Below, piece after piece: positions 36,320 through 49,520 of a DNA stretch of 64,000 nt. Positions within the stretch are counted from its first letter, which is position 1. Every line of letters starts with the position of its first letter. Source of the stretch: Syngnathus acus (lineage: Eukaryota; Chordata; Actinopteri; Syngnathiformes; Syngnathidae); NCBI RefSeq assembly GCF_901709675.1, contig NC_051092.1, positions 10,308,491 to 10,372,490 on the forward strand, written 5' to 3'. The translations under genes and the position numbers were made by a program. Below the pieces are notes generated by a model, which worked only from the letters and a program-made list of their open reading frames with translations, was not told the DNA's origin and made no database searches.

Positions 36320-39300
36320 GGAGTCTGGCACCACCGAGATTCACAGATCTCTCGGGATGGCCACACCTGAAGATTTATAGAACGCTATTACCAGCATAAC
36401 CCTTGAGGCCCTCTGAACACTTTTTTTGCAGCTGGTCCAGTGCATAACACCATGTCAGGACTGATTAGTTCCAGAGACAGCGAAGGGGATGTGAACATCC
36501 AAAAGTGTGCTGTCAAAACAACAAGCGCTTCTCCAGACAGCTGGCTTTCCATTCAGGATCTCAAATGCCATTGCATGCACATTAGGAAAAACACTAGTAT
36601 GGGACCATTCCGATATGTCCGACTGGTTCGAACGCAATCCACAGAAGGTTGACGTTCCTTTGAGGAAGACTTGAAGATCCTCATTGTGATGTGAAGAAAT
36701 GACTCATCTGACCTGTAAGGGGTCTTTTCGGGTGATTTAACACACACTGACAGCAACAGTGCTCATGAGTAGATCCCCTCCACATTACGCCACGATAAAT
36801 CAAATTTAGCTTATATAGTTGAAATGTATGTTTCCCTTACAAATATATACTTGAATAAATCATACAACGTGATTAGTTATTCCTACAGTATATTTTCTCC
36901 AGTACGTAATGAGCATAATTTACATGTGGATTCTTGCTATTAGCTTACATACAGTAAGCTTTTGGTTGACCTATTTTAATGTGATATATATCAATTCACA
37001 TGCACTAGGTTGTCTTCTAGCTTTCTGTGTTTATACTGTTATATTGTGCTGAGTGCTGCAGGAGATATTACTAGTAGAAACCCCACGGCTTGGACACAGG
37101 GTCTTGTCATCTTCATTGGCCACGTCGAAGGAATTGTTGTGTAGAACAACAGAAAAAAGGACATAAAAAAGTCGACACACCATTTTATACTTCATGAGGC
37201 TTCACATTAATATCTATTCCAGTTAGTGCAACAGAATGTTTGTGCTGTCAACCTTGAATTTTATTTGCAATACGTGACTTTTGTAGTTCATATTGTCTTG
37301 TTATTTTTTTGTAGTTCATAATATCTGCTTGTCTACAGGTTGTTATTTTTAGCCAAGTATGTCAACGTGTATTGCTTTGCTTTTCTGTTTGCCACCACAT
37401 AAATCATAATAATTTAAGTACAAATGTAATCACTGCCGTCTTTACTCAGAAAACCGCTTTTTTCCCTTGTTCCCACTTGTAGTATTTTATGCCCGGAAAC
37501 ATAAGAACCCACTTGTTAGAAAGCTACATTTTACTGTGTTATGTATTTATTCTGTCACTTTTATGAGTTGCCCTGATGCTAGGACATAAAAGTGCAATTG
37601 CAATGAAGGACTTCATATTTTAACTGTCCAAACCTTGAATGTGTGGTTTGATCAAGAAACCGCACACCTTACATAAGACTTCACCACAGGAGCGTTCGTG
37701 TCTCGCTCTTGATTAAGCTCATTATCTTGCTATAGAGACTTCTTGCTGCGAGTAAGACGAGTGCCGCAAATCAAGCGGTTTTTTGTATGGACTCCCCTCA
37801 AGCTATAGTGTTTTTTCTCCTCAAAGCTGAGAGACTTGCTGATTAAGTTCCTCAGAGAGCCATTAGAGCTGGCGACCTGTCCCACTCAAACACCGGCTGC
37901 ATCAATCATGCAAATCCACGAGGTGGACACCCCAGTCAGGTCTGCCAGGGCCTTATTACACCCCGATGCGAGACACCAGTAAAACGTTAACCACTCCGGA
38001 CATTTTCTTTGAAAAATTCCTCCAACAACAGAAATGGGACACCATTCTTGAGCATGGAGTGAGCCATAGGCCTCATATCAGGGAGGTTTGGTTAGTCAAG
38101 TGTGACACACACACACACTTTTTTAGTTGTGCCCCCAAAGCATATCTCCCTGTGGTAGCTGTGAGTGGACAGGCTGTTATTCTAGCTTTGACACTGGCAC
38201 AGGACATTCTTTAGGACACACAAGAGGGCTCATGACAGGTCTGATAAAAGTTTTTGATGGAAGATCAGTAATTGTTTGTCAAATTTGCTGTGTTGCTTCA
38301 ATACAACTCAAGTTAAAAAATTAGAATATATATTTTTTTTTTCCTGTATGACTCCCTCCCATGAATGCTGCTATAATAAAAACCTGAATTACTTAAGTTT
38401 AACGTATTTTAGCTCACAAAAAGAACAGGAGATTCCAAATAGAATAGTTTGGATGTAGTCGATGGCAAATGGATAATTTGGGGTTTTACTTTTGCAGCAT
38501 CACCCAACTCGGTGATTTGGTTATTTTCAGCTTCACACCGTCAACACACAAGTCTCTGTATTTTGGTGTGTTTCAGCCTTAATATTGTTCTTTGCTGTGA
38601 TTCATACATGATCTAATCAGACTTAATTAACCCAATGATGAAAGTTTACTTTCCTTTTTCCAAACAGAAATGAAACAAAACAACAAGCTCCAGGACAAAG
38701 AACCCCATTATGTGGTTTTCATTGTGCTCGGTAATGGCCAACAGTAGGTCTTGACCCACAAAGCAGCTCTTTTTATTTGGAGGAAACACAAGGCGTCATA
38801 AAGACAGGACTGATAATGGTTTCAATGGCTGCCTGACAAAATACATGCATAACAAATGCACTTGAATGAGACTGGAAATGATTGATTTTGCCAATTAGGC
38901 AAATCACTCACTCGCATAAAACAAACTCAATAGTGTGGACACTGGCTGCAAGACCTTTGGCCAGACAAGCATGTCCAGTGGTCTGTGAGTACTGACAAAT
39001 TTTCCAGGCTATTAAATGCTCACCAGTTTCCTGGAATTCCCAGAAGATCATAAATAACTGTTGGGTCATCACCTTGAACTTAATACATCAACAGAAATGA
39101 CCCTTCAAATGAACATCTGTGGGCCACATTGGACTGACTTGGTGATTAGCACTAAGTGCTAATGTATTGCAAGTGGGATTTGAAGCTACCTGGCCTTTAC
39201 AGCAGATATGCAAAACCTGAGCTAACAGGCAAAAAAGAAAAAAAAAATTTGCCACAGAAATCTGGAAATTATGAACTGTTTTTATGGCCATGGTTGAGCC

Positions 39301-42300
39301 TTAAAATACAAACAATAACAAGGAAAATATTTCCTTTTCTGTACAGTGATGAACCCGTGCAAAGGGGTTTATTGAACATTTACCGGAGTAAAAATGCAAC
39401 TAAATCAATGTTTGGCATGCCAATGTGGAGTATTGTTTTTGACTGGCAAACTCTGGCAACTCAGTTACTGGGAAATCAAAACTCTGTGGTATTTTGGAAA
39501 AAAAATGCAGAACGGATATCATGCACTGCCTGCAAAACCACAAAAAAACATAAAAATACGAATAAAGAATGTTTGTCCTGCTAAAACGTCAAACTAGCAT
39601 TTACCTAGTTGATGCAGCTTTCCCCAGCCTGCCTATGTGTGACATTTCGGCCATATGCCGCTTTGTAGATTCCAAAACAGTCGCTTCAGTCTTGATATTT
39701 CCATCATTCAGCGTTATGGGTGATATTTGTTATAGAGGCAGTTGTGACACCAAGCTCAGCACAGCAGTACAAATGTTATTTGAGCAGGAGTGATGTTGTA
39801 TAATGCTACCATCTTCTACTGTTCTTTGCCGGTTACGATCCAACTACATTGCTGTTATAATCCCTAAAGTTTAAGACTTGAACCAATTTGTTTAGGTTGA
39901 CAAAATATTGAATTGGTGCTGGTATATGCTCTTTATCCCACATGATTATACCTCATCTCCAAAGAATTTCCTAGCCGACATTCGGTAGGTCTTGCTTGGC
40001 CTTCATACATAACTTTATGGCCCCATGTTAAATTATTTTGAGGTGGTGTTTATGCGAGGCATGTGAGCGTAGCATTTGTTTCGGAAGTCCTGGGGCATCT
40101 TAACATATTTAAAACCAGTCTTAGCTCAAGTGGAGACTGTAAATATAAAAAAGTTTTAAAAGACATTTGGGGTCTGAGATAAAAATAGGACACTAACCTC
40201 TTGAGAATATTTAGGAATAAACAAGTACTGTTGTGGTCTGAAAGTTTTGTGCTTACATAATACGTACATATGTTCCAGATGGTTCTATTTCCAGCTGATG
40301 TGCTCCAAAAGAAAGCTCGCTAGACTTTGTCATCCCTCAGAGTGCTGCATACTCAGCACCTGTCTGCCCTATGTTAACTGACATCATCAAAAATATCACA
40401 CGCTTCCATCTGCGTCCGATCACGAGCATCCTCTCTATGAATAGCTCCTTTCACAGCATGTGCACTTTTTGATAAACAATCCCAAAAGGTCCGCACGAGT
40501 GGAACGAACTGACAACATATGAAAAAAAAAGGTCTGCTTTAATAATCAGGTTCAACAGATGTCCATGGCTTTGCACCAAGCAGGGGAAATAAATGCATCT
40601 TATCTGAGCCCAAAAAGCTCCCAGTGGGCAGGATGCTTCATTTGTTATGAGCATTAAACCAGTGGAATGGGTCTTCTTTGCTAAAGCTCATTTTTATCAT
40701 ACCAAAAATATAGTTGAGGATGTGGGTGATGGTCTAGATTCATCAGTGTTGGATGTATCAGTATTTCAGTCTAGCCTGTGATTGGTGTGGCGTATATCAG
40801 TGAGAAAGCACTACAACAGACTGTTGGGATGAATGTCGCTCCGGCTCATAATTCTTGAGCTAATGGACAGAGTAATGTAAACATGTCAGTGCCACTGATG
40901 CTTCAAATGTAAAACGAATGAGTTGGAGAACGCTTGCACCAAGTTTTCTCCGTTATATAAATACAACGTAATGACAAGCCTGGCTGTGGTGTGCTAATAT
41001 TATTTCACAGGACATTAACACTCCATGTGTGGCGCATGTATGAAAATACGTGACATTTCTCTAATATGCTGAGGCTGGAGCTTTCATACTTGTTCTAGAT
41101 TCATACGACATGATGGCCCAGTTTAGATTTAGATACTAACCATGGAAGCGGGGAAAAAAAGTGAATGTAGTGGTTTTTTTTTGTTTTGTTTTTATTGCAA
41201 TCAAGCTTAAAGAATGGACAAAGTTGATGAATCATTTACTGAGCGTGAATAATATTACACATTATTTGATTTAAATGAAAAAAGGTATTATCGTATTCAG
41301 GAAATCTAGCTATCCTTTTCTATACCATTTATCCTGTTAATAGACACGGGGATCCAAAACCCATGAAGCATAGTGCAGCCCACTCAGTTCCCATTAAATG
41401 TACTGAATGTAAAACGATCACAACAATTTGATAGAGGCACTAAATCTGAATTTTTTTGAGCTTCTGTGTAAATCCTGACATGATGGCACTGAGCTGCTTT
41501 GTCTCACCCCCTCCTCTTCAGGCCCGCCTGTTTGGTTGATCTAGTCCATAATGTTAGGCCATGTATTTTTTTCCTGTCCAGTTTAGTTTTTCGGTTTGAA
41601 CACTACTCCACCCATTTAAAAAGATATTTAGAATATATTAATACTCATAATAAAGACCACTTTGGGTCAAAACCCCCATGTGTATTCTTTGTTACATCCT
41701 TTATGCCATTACATAAAAGTGATGATACAATATGTCACTAAAGAGTTAAGAAGAATGATAAATTATGTTATGTGGTTTTCAATGGTGTTATGGTTTCCCA
41801 CCACACCTTGTTAAAATGTTTTGAAAGGCACACTTTTATAACATTCATCACAGAACCCAAAACAAGCACCCAAAGCTTTTAGTGTACTGTTTTTACTTTT
41901 CCATGCGTGCTCCCATGTGGGCATCGCTCATTTGAAACGCATTTGTGCGTCTCGCCTGTCGGTGTTTGATACTACGCAGAAGACTGTATGACAAACTCAG
42001 AGCCAAATGTGAATAATTTTACTTCTCAAAATGTCTACCTCATAAGACTATTTTGTTTATTTAAAAAATGGCCACATCTGGTGTTTCAGACAAGCATTAC
42101 AATCTTGGGATCATTTGCGAATATGTGGTCAACTAAGGGATTAGGAAATATTTTTTGCTGTTGCAGGAAAATTAGAGGAAATTAATAAAGCTGCTTCATT
42201 TTTCTTTTTTTTTTTCAAATTGGTTTTCCTTTTCTCAGCTGGTCAGCGTACTTTGTGTTGTGTATATAGAAACCAGGTGTCACCTACCATTGGGTAAAGT

Positions 42301-45177
42301 ATTTACCACTCATTTCACTACGGAGTCTTGTCCAGACCTTTAAAGAAATGTTCTGTTGGTCCAGCGAGAATCATTTCATCGCTCAATATCCATTATTACA
42401 TTTAGCCAAGAGCGGACAAGGAAATTATCACACATTTTAATCTTCTTAGGAAGGCTTTGGCATGTTTTCTTGCAGTCTGTTATTGATACTGCAAACATGT
42501 TGAGAGCCAGTATGAGGTGACAAATATTCCAAATGGTAAAACCCAGAATAAACTCGATACGAATTAAGCTATCAAACAGGCTGTATTAAACCAAAAGAGC
42601 ACCTAAGGTTGAGATACAAATTATAAATTATTAAAAAAAAAGCCTCCACTTTTGCCATCATATCACCCTCACAAATCTGCTGTCCATGTAACTTAGCAAA
42701 ACCCCCAAAATGAATGAATAAAAAGTGAATGAATTTTTATACAACTCCTTTTTGTGCTTTGAATTTGAATTCGATGCAAATCAAGTTGTAACAGTTGGAA
42801 TCCTACAAATTCCCTTTCTGTTTCTTGAATAACACCTGTGAAAAGTACACTGCCTTCTCACTTGGCTTAAATAAAACCACCTTTCACACTTGTCATTCCG
42901 TTGCCAATTCAAGACCAACCCCACACTTCTAAACACACATTCAGTCAACCATTTCCCATAGTCTTCTCTTGTTTCAGAGCAAAACCTGGCAGGATTTCTG
43001 TGAGAGGGTCCTCATTATTGGAGGAGAGAGCAGTTTGGGAATGGTTCTTCAAACCCAAGTTTAGAAACCAGCGAACCGCTTTACTCGCAGAGATACAATC
43101 GACCTTGGAGTGTCCCTGTGGGGGGGAACACTAAAGCTGAATAATGCAGCTGAGTGTGGGAAGAAAAGTGTAATAACTTTCACCTGAATGCCTCCACTCC
43201 ACCAAACACCATAGATTTGTCATTCACAGGCATCGTACCCCCCATGTATTCAGAGGAGAAGCCCCGTAGGGATCTTGCACTAATAAGGAAGCAGGCACTC
43301 ATTACAAACCTCGGCATGTGGAGTCTTTCTCTTAACTAGGACCAGCCACCATCTCTTTCAAAGAGTGAAAGGGATTCCCACTTAATGATGCAATTATGCT
43401 AATAACAGACTGCAAAGACGCTTGTCTGCCCTCTTCTTCTCCTACTGAAGAAAATGGAACTATGTACATTTCAGATCCATCATTATAGATTAGCCTGCGT
43501 ACAGAGGCGGTGCAAAGCAGCTTTTTCTTTCCTGTACAGTGGTGCGGTAATGGTGACTAAGAGAAGATTGTAGCTAGACTTTGTACACCCAAATGATGCT
43601 GTGACATTTCTGTTGCACCCAATCTATATTAAGAATCATATTGACTTGATGCTTCACATTAACCTTTTTCCATTCAGCTTTAAGTACTATTGGCCTTGTC
43701 TGACTTGTTGGCTTGAGCCCATTTTCTTGTCATTCACAGATAGACTGCAGTAACAGCTCTCTTTGTTTCAGAGTAGACCAAATGTCTGCAATTTGACAGC
43801 TAATCCAATCAACAGTGTTTTTCTCCATATGAAGCCTATAATCACGTTAATAATTGCCATAACAGTGCCCACAATGTGAAAACAAATAGGTCGACCATAT
43901 TTACTCTTGGAAATGTGTCTATAAGGAAATAGACAGGAACATGTTTTCCCCCAAGACCAATGATTAACCAATGTTCACCCTATTTAGCACACCCGTAAAC
44001 TGAATTTGTGGCCAATTTTACACAAATTGGGACCATCAGAGCTCTGACAGAAGATCTGACTCATTGCGGAATAAATATGGCTTCAAGTGCAGGCTTTGAT
44101 CCTTGCAAATGACATAACAAGGACACAAGAAAAAAACATTATGCATGTGGAGAATAAAGGCCTTGTTTTATAGCTCACTAGATGCAAAACAAATTAGGAA
44201 CAAATTTACCGGTATAGTCATATTTTGTGAATCTGCGACTGCATAGGTCTAAACACAAAAAACATTACAGCTAGCCTGTACAAACTCAACACAATTGACA
44301 TATTGCATTATTCTCTTCAAGTTTATGAGAGCATAATTTCTAAAAGACAAGCAAACAAAAAAAGGCAACCTAGTATTCACAAATTCACATTCCACAGATG
44401 GTATCACATGCTGTGGAATAATAATAAAATGATATGATGAAACCCAACGTATCCCCATGGACATGTTTACTCCAAATCAATATCCATCTGACCTCCTTTC
44501 ACTATTAAAGGCATAATCCTAATATATGAACAGATCCAGAATGATCTATTTGCTGCACTCTATATAAAATAAAATGTTTCTGTTAAGCATCTTTCAGAGT
44601 ATCAAAAACAACAACAAATGGCCTATTGCTCATTCTGTGATTTTTAAATGCTTATAATGTTTTTTGGTTTCAATGTTTGTTTTATTGAATGACACCAGAC
44701 GTAATTGGTGTTCTGCATAAGCAAAGTCCCATTTCAATCATGTTACAATTCATGTATTCCGGCAAAGACTGCTATTGCCCACAGTTTTGGCCTGTATGGT
44801 CACCAAAAGGTTAGTTCTAGTTTCGGGGGCCCTGTGTCTCTTCAGAAAAAGCTAAAAGCCTACTTCAGCAGGGGGCCATGGCAATTTTGACAATATGCTT
44901 TCTGGCAGTGTAGCACAGATTTTCAAATGTGTGAAAAGGTTGAATCTGCCCAGAGGGGGCCTGACTTGTCCCAGAAATGTCTAGAACAGCCATTTTTAGC
45001 TGGTTGCCATTTTCTGATTCAAGCCAAAAAGGGAGGTACCTTTTTTAAGTCAGCAAGATAATAAGATAACACAATCTTTTTTTTGTCACAATTAGATTGT
45101 ATTTCCATGTTAAGATGCAGTATACCGTTGTTGCAGTATAACTGAAAAATGTCAATCAATTTCAGGGGAGAATGCCC

Positions 45178-45300
45178 ATCTATCCATTATCCATACCGCT
45201 TTTCCCCACAGGCAAACTGGAGCCTATCCCAGCAGACATCAGGTAGCAGGCAGGGGACAACCTGAACTGCTTGCCAGCCAATCATTGGGCACACATTAAA
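45178..45300 (-). repeat. SINE/LINE tail fragment
   Basis: Reads TCTATCCATTATCCATACCG, then GGAGCCTATCCCAGCAGACA and TGCCAGCCAATCATTGGGCA on plus, the reverse complement of the common fish repeat tail. Confidence 0.7.
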
Positions 45301-46586
45301 ATAAAAAATGCAAAAAGAAACTAACCCTTTATTCACTCAACAATAAAATTTGGTCTATTTTTTGTTGTGATAATTACAAAAAGCAAATACATTTTTCCCA
45401 TCCATGCAAGTTTAGGACTGAGAAATAGGAGTTGAGCGCACTAGTTTCCACAAGTAGTTGAGGTAGAATGGTCGTGGAAATACTACACCAGTTAATAAGT
45501 GATATGGACGTTTTTGTGAAGAATTGTGACTGAGTAGTTCTGGGTTCATTTGCTCTGCCGAGCTCATGACAACAGGTGAATCCATAGATAAGCAGAAAGT
45601 AGTCCCTTATCAGTACGTGGTCATTGTAAACATCAGCCTCCTGATCTCCTGTCTTGGTCACACGCTGACATTTCAGTCGAAATATCAACGTGTCATACTG
45701 GGCCAATAATCCTTCTAATTGAATAAAGATGAAGACAAACCGCTGCGATGAAAAAGGGCAGATGGGATGTCTGCTGTTTGATTTAATGACCTTGTTGATT
45801 TATGGGTGGGGATAACACCCCGATTTAGGACTGTGTGGGTGGTGTGTCAGAGGACAGTTTGCAAACGTGCCCTTTCTGTTGGCTAATTTCCTGCTGTGCC
45901 TCAGTATCATAAATTTCCATAACTGAGAGTCTGAGCCATGGAAGGAAAGTGAAGCACAGGAAAAAGAAAGGAAATTGGCTTGTGGCTATTTGGAGTGCTC
46001 AACATACGTAGCTCATATCCTCAAATAGTAGCCTCTGCTCTAATAGACGCGTGGCTCAATTAGTGGTTGAAGGCCTCATCCAATTGAATAAAACATTCAA
46101 GAGAGACCTCCGATTTTCCCCCAATGTAACACAAAGAAAATATGTATATCCCTGCCATCTATATAGTGACACTTGACGTAAGAAGGCACAATAAACCAGT
46201 GCCCACCTGTTGCCGTTCACACAACTGCAGCTCATTTCTTCTTCATTTGTCATTATTTTAAAAATAACTCCAAAAACAATTACCGTCCCTGTCATTAATT
46301 CCACTCAAAGTGTGTAATATCTGACTGACATGGGTTTGAGTCCTTGGGACGATTACACATATGCACCTGCCTTCCTTCTTTTGGAGCTAACATAGTTGGG
46401 CGACTCAGAATGAACAGGTTGGAGAGTTTATGCGTTCCCTGATGAGGTATGGTGAAAAATTAAACACAGTGCTTAACATTTTAAGAAAGTTAAAAACATG
46501 TGCCTACTGGTCCAACAGATCCTAAACAGATTTGGCTCTAAGTGGAATATTTCCTTCTCCCAGCAGTCTTGATTGTAGCATGAAAC

Positions 46587-46604
46587 ACACACACACACAC
46601 ACAA
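46587..46604. repeat. (AC)n microsatellite
   Basis: Short AC dinucleotide run. Confidence 0.85.
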
Positions 46605-47507
46605 AGAGAGCCTTCTCCCTCATTTGTATGCTGTCTCCGCACTGTAGGTAGATGATAAATGAGCTGATCGCTATTTGGGCATTTGGGGGAGGATTTCAGG
46701 GGTAGTCATTGGGGATGCTTTGTCACATCTAAAAATTCAACAGGGAATTCACTTTTATTGGCTGGTCGATATAAACCCCCGCTTTAGTCTGACTGCTAAA
46801 AATTGCCAACAATGCTATCATACCTCTGCTTAAGCAGATAAGTACCAGTAGAATGAAATGAGGCGTTATTCCCTTTTGCACCAGTGACAGTTTCCGTTCT
46901 TTCACCAACATGCTGGCGTGTATCACTTTTTCTGTTCTTGTTTTAAAAGCGGTTAAGGTCAAGTTCTTCCACAGCAAAGTCATCCAAGAAGGTCTCTATG
47001 GACCTCACTTGGTAGTCCGTGGTACAATCAGGACAGATAAGTTCCCAAAATTTTGAAAGCATACACTTCTATGAATGTTCTTGGCAAGATGACGCGTTGT
47101 GATTCGGGGTCTAGCCCAGTCATGATTGATTAATTAATTAAGATGTGTTGCCATGCAACTTTAGATCGGCGCTACTAAACACAGGTATCGGCCGATGAAT
47201 TAAAAAATAGCAAATATCGCCTCTCTACTTTAATATGCTGTAAAATAATATATGCACGTTATCTGAAGATGAAAGACCTCCGATGCAGAATGAGGTTGTC
47301 ACAGTGATCTGAAAGAAAAATCTAATCAGAGGTGTAACATCAAGCAAAGGGCAGGGACTGGCACTAAAAAGACAGTCGCTTTCAAAGCAAGTCGTAGTAA
47401 GAACTGCATATCAAGCTTTACAGGGTTTGTCATGATAACCGAAGCAAAACACAGATGTTCCAAAATATAGTATATAAGGGCCAAGTCGAAGCAGCTGAGT
47501 ACACATA

Positions 47508-47509
47508 CA

Positions 47510-47540
<31 letters not shown>
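47508..47540. repeat. (AC)n microsatellite
   Basis: AC dinucleotide run, mostly uninterrupted, in intergenic DNA. Confidence 0.9.
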
Positions 47541-47543
<3 letters not shown>

Positions 47544-47814
47544 GAGGCCGCACTGGCGACTGGACTGTGAAATGTCAATGAAATTCAGCAACCGTCCAGT
47601 GGCGAAAAGGGGCGACAGTCAAAATAAACCAATAGTCAGTCGAAGTGGGGAAGGAGGTGGGTGTTTATTGCCACACCTCCCTTGGAGAATTCAATGGATA
47701 TCCTCAAGCTTCAGAGAGCACATATAATATGCATTATATCTGCATAATAACTTAAAAGCAACTTGGTGTACCGCATCAATATTGAATGGTTGCATGGGAC
47801 CAAAAACTCATCAT

Positions 47815-47925
47815 GTGCTTGTATGGATTTTCTCCAGGTACTCTGGCTTCCTCCCACATTCTAAAATAATGCATGTTAGGTTGAATGAAGATTCGTAATA
47901 GTGCAGAGCTGTGAATGTGAGCATA
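47815..47925 (+). repeat. decayed SINE fragment
   Basis: Contains GGATTTTCTCCAGGTACTCT, GCTTCCTCCCACATTCTAAA and ATGCATGTTAGGTTGAATGA, the body of the SINE seen at 27608-27812. The tRNA-like head is missing. Confidence 0.65.
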
Positions 47926-49217
47926 AATGTTTGTCTAGAAATGTATCTCGAGAAACTTTGCACATGGAATGGGGCTTAGGTCCTGGTAAGCTGAGCAAGT
48001 TTTGTGAAGGCTGAGGCCAGGAAACTCCCTTCTTCTGAAGAATAAACTTCAGCGAAGGGGTGGTCGTCTGCCTCAACCAAAACTGCATTAACAAATTTTC
48101 CATGGCTATGATTTAGATGTGTTACAAGTAATCTTGTGTAATTTAAAGGGGGAGTATGGGATATTTATTGCTCCTGGGTTGTTCAAACAGCTTTGATGTT
48201 AAATTACTTCAAGCTATTGTGGTAATTACAAATCAGACATGGTCAGAATCCAAATGAGTCACGCCTACGTAATAAACACTGTGTTACATTTCAATATTTT
48301 AAGATCCTGCAAGGTTTGTAGAAGCACGGTTAGTGTGTGGTATGTATGCTCTAAACCAGATGGATACAAAAAATAAAAAAGGACCAATTAGCCCATCTGA
48401 CCCATCTTTCTGGGTTGTTTTGCACTTAGATTTGCGTTGGGATCAAATCGACATGAGTAGCGAGTCAGCAACGTTTTGAATGGGTTATTTTATTTTTATG
48501 CTGTGACTGTGGCAATATCAGGAATTTAGCTTTTAGTTTAAAAGTGTCAATTGGATTGTTCAGACGTGGTAGAAAACATACAAAAGAATGTCTTCCTGTT
48601 TAATGTGATTGTCAGTGAGTGGCTCCCTGCCATAAATGATTTAATGCAACCTTCTGTCAGTTTAAGTAAGCTTTTACAACTGTCATCTCTTGGGAAAGTA
48701 CACACGCACAACCTCAACCTTCTCATCTGGCCTCACTGACCATAAATTGCTCAAAGCTTATTCCGCCACACTAATATATCAACCCTTTTATGCATCAGAC
48801 AACGCACTTTTGAAGCATGGAAGGACATATTTCCAACTGACGAGCCGGTGTTGTATCTTTTGCTTGTTTGTTCAACTGTTGTACCAACGCTGTGTGTTTA
48901 CTTTGTTACTTTCAGCTGCATCGAGATAACAAGGTGTCTGGTATATTTACCACACACAACAATTTCCTGATTTGTGCCAATGTAAATATGGTATGAGAGC
49001 ACGAAATGAACAGATTATGCGGCTTGGATAAGGACACAGAATGTGTACAGAGAAATAAATAAAAGTCAGTTCTAATCCAACAGTCTGCAGACAATAATTG
49101 CATTTCATGGAAAAAAAACACTCAATAAAAATGTCAAATGAGCCCAAGTTTTCCAAACCACATAATGAGACTACACAGTTACCCATGACCCTGTAAAAGT
49201 AGAATACAAACATTTGA

Positions 49218-49520
49218 TATATGGACAAAAGTATTGAGACTAGTCACTTCAACAGCATTCTCAACTTGGCAGGAAGAGTTTGGGGAAAGCCCTTTTTTCT
49301 TCCAGCATGACCTTGCCCTGATGCACAAAGCAAAGTTCATTATGGCGTGCTTGGATGAACTTCAGAAGCCTGATCTTGATCCAATCGAGCCCTCTTTTGG
49401 GTTCAACATTGGGGATAGTTGACTTCACACATGTTCTTGGATGCCAAAATGGAATCTGTCTCTGTCTTTTTGTTGCTGGTCTAATGGCCATGTGTCCCAA
49501 TATTTTTGTTCACATGGCAT
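49218..49520 (+). mobile_element. internally deleted Tc1/mariner-like element with both ends
   Basis: The left end ATGGACAAAAGTATTGAGAC and right end GTCCCAATATTTTTGTTCAC are inverted copies. Between them one frame reads WQEEFGESPFFFQHDLALMH then KAKFIMACLDEL and PDLDPIEP, resembling the C-terminal part of a Tc1 DDE transposase. Most of the transposase gene is absent, so the copy is defective. Confidence 0.7.

Noticed and set aside
39156-39584. 142-codon plus-strand open frame in the intergenic interval
   Set aside because: Lys/Asn/Thr-rich AT-driven composition, no domain, and no neighbouring splice-compatible frame.
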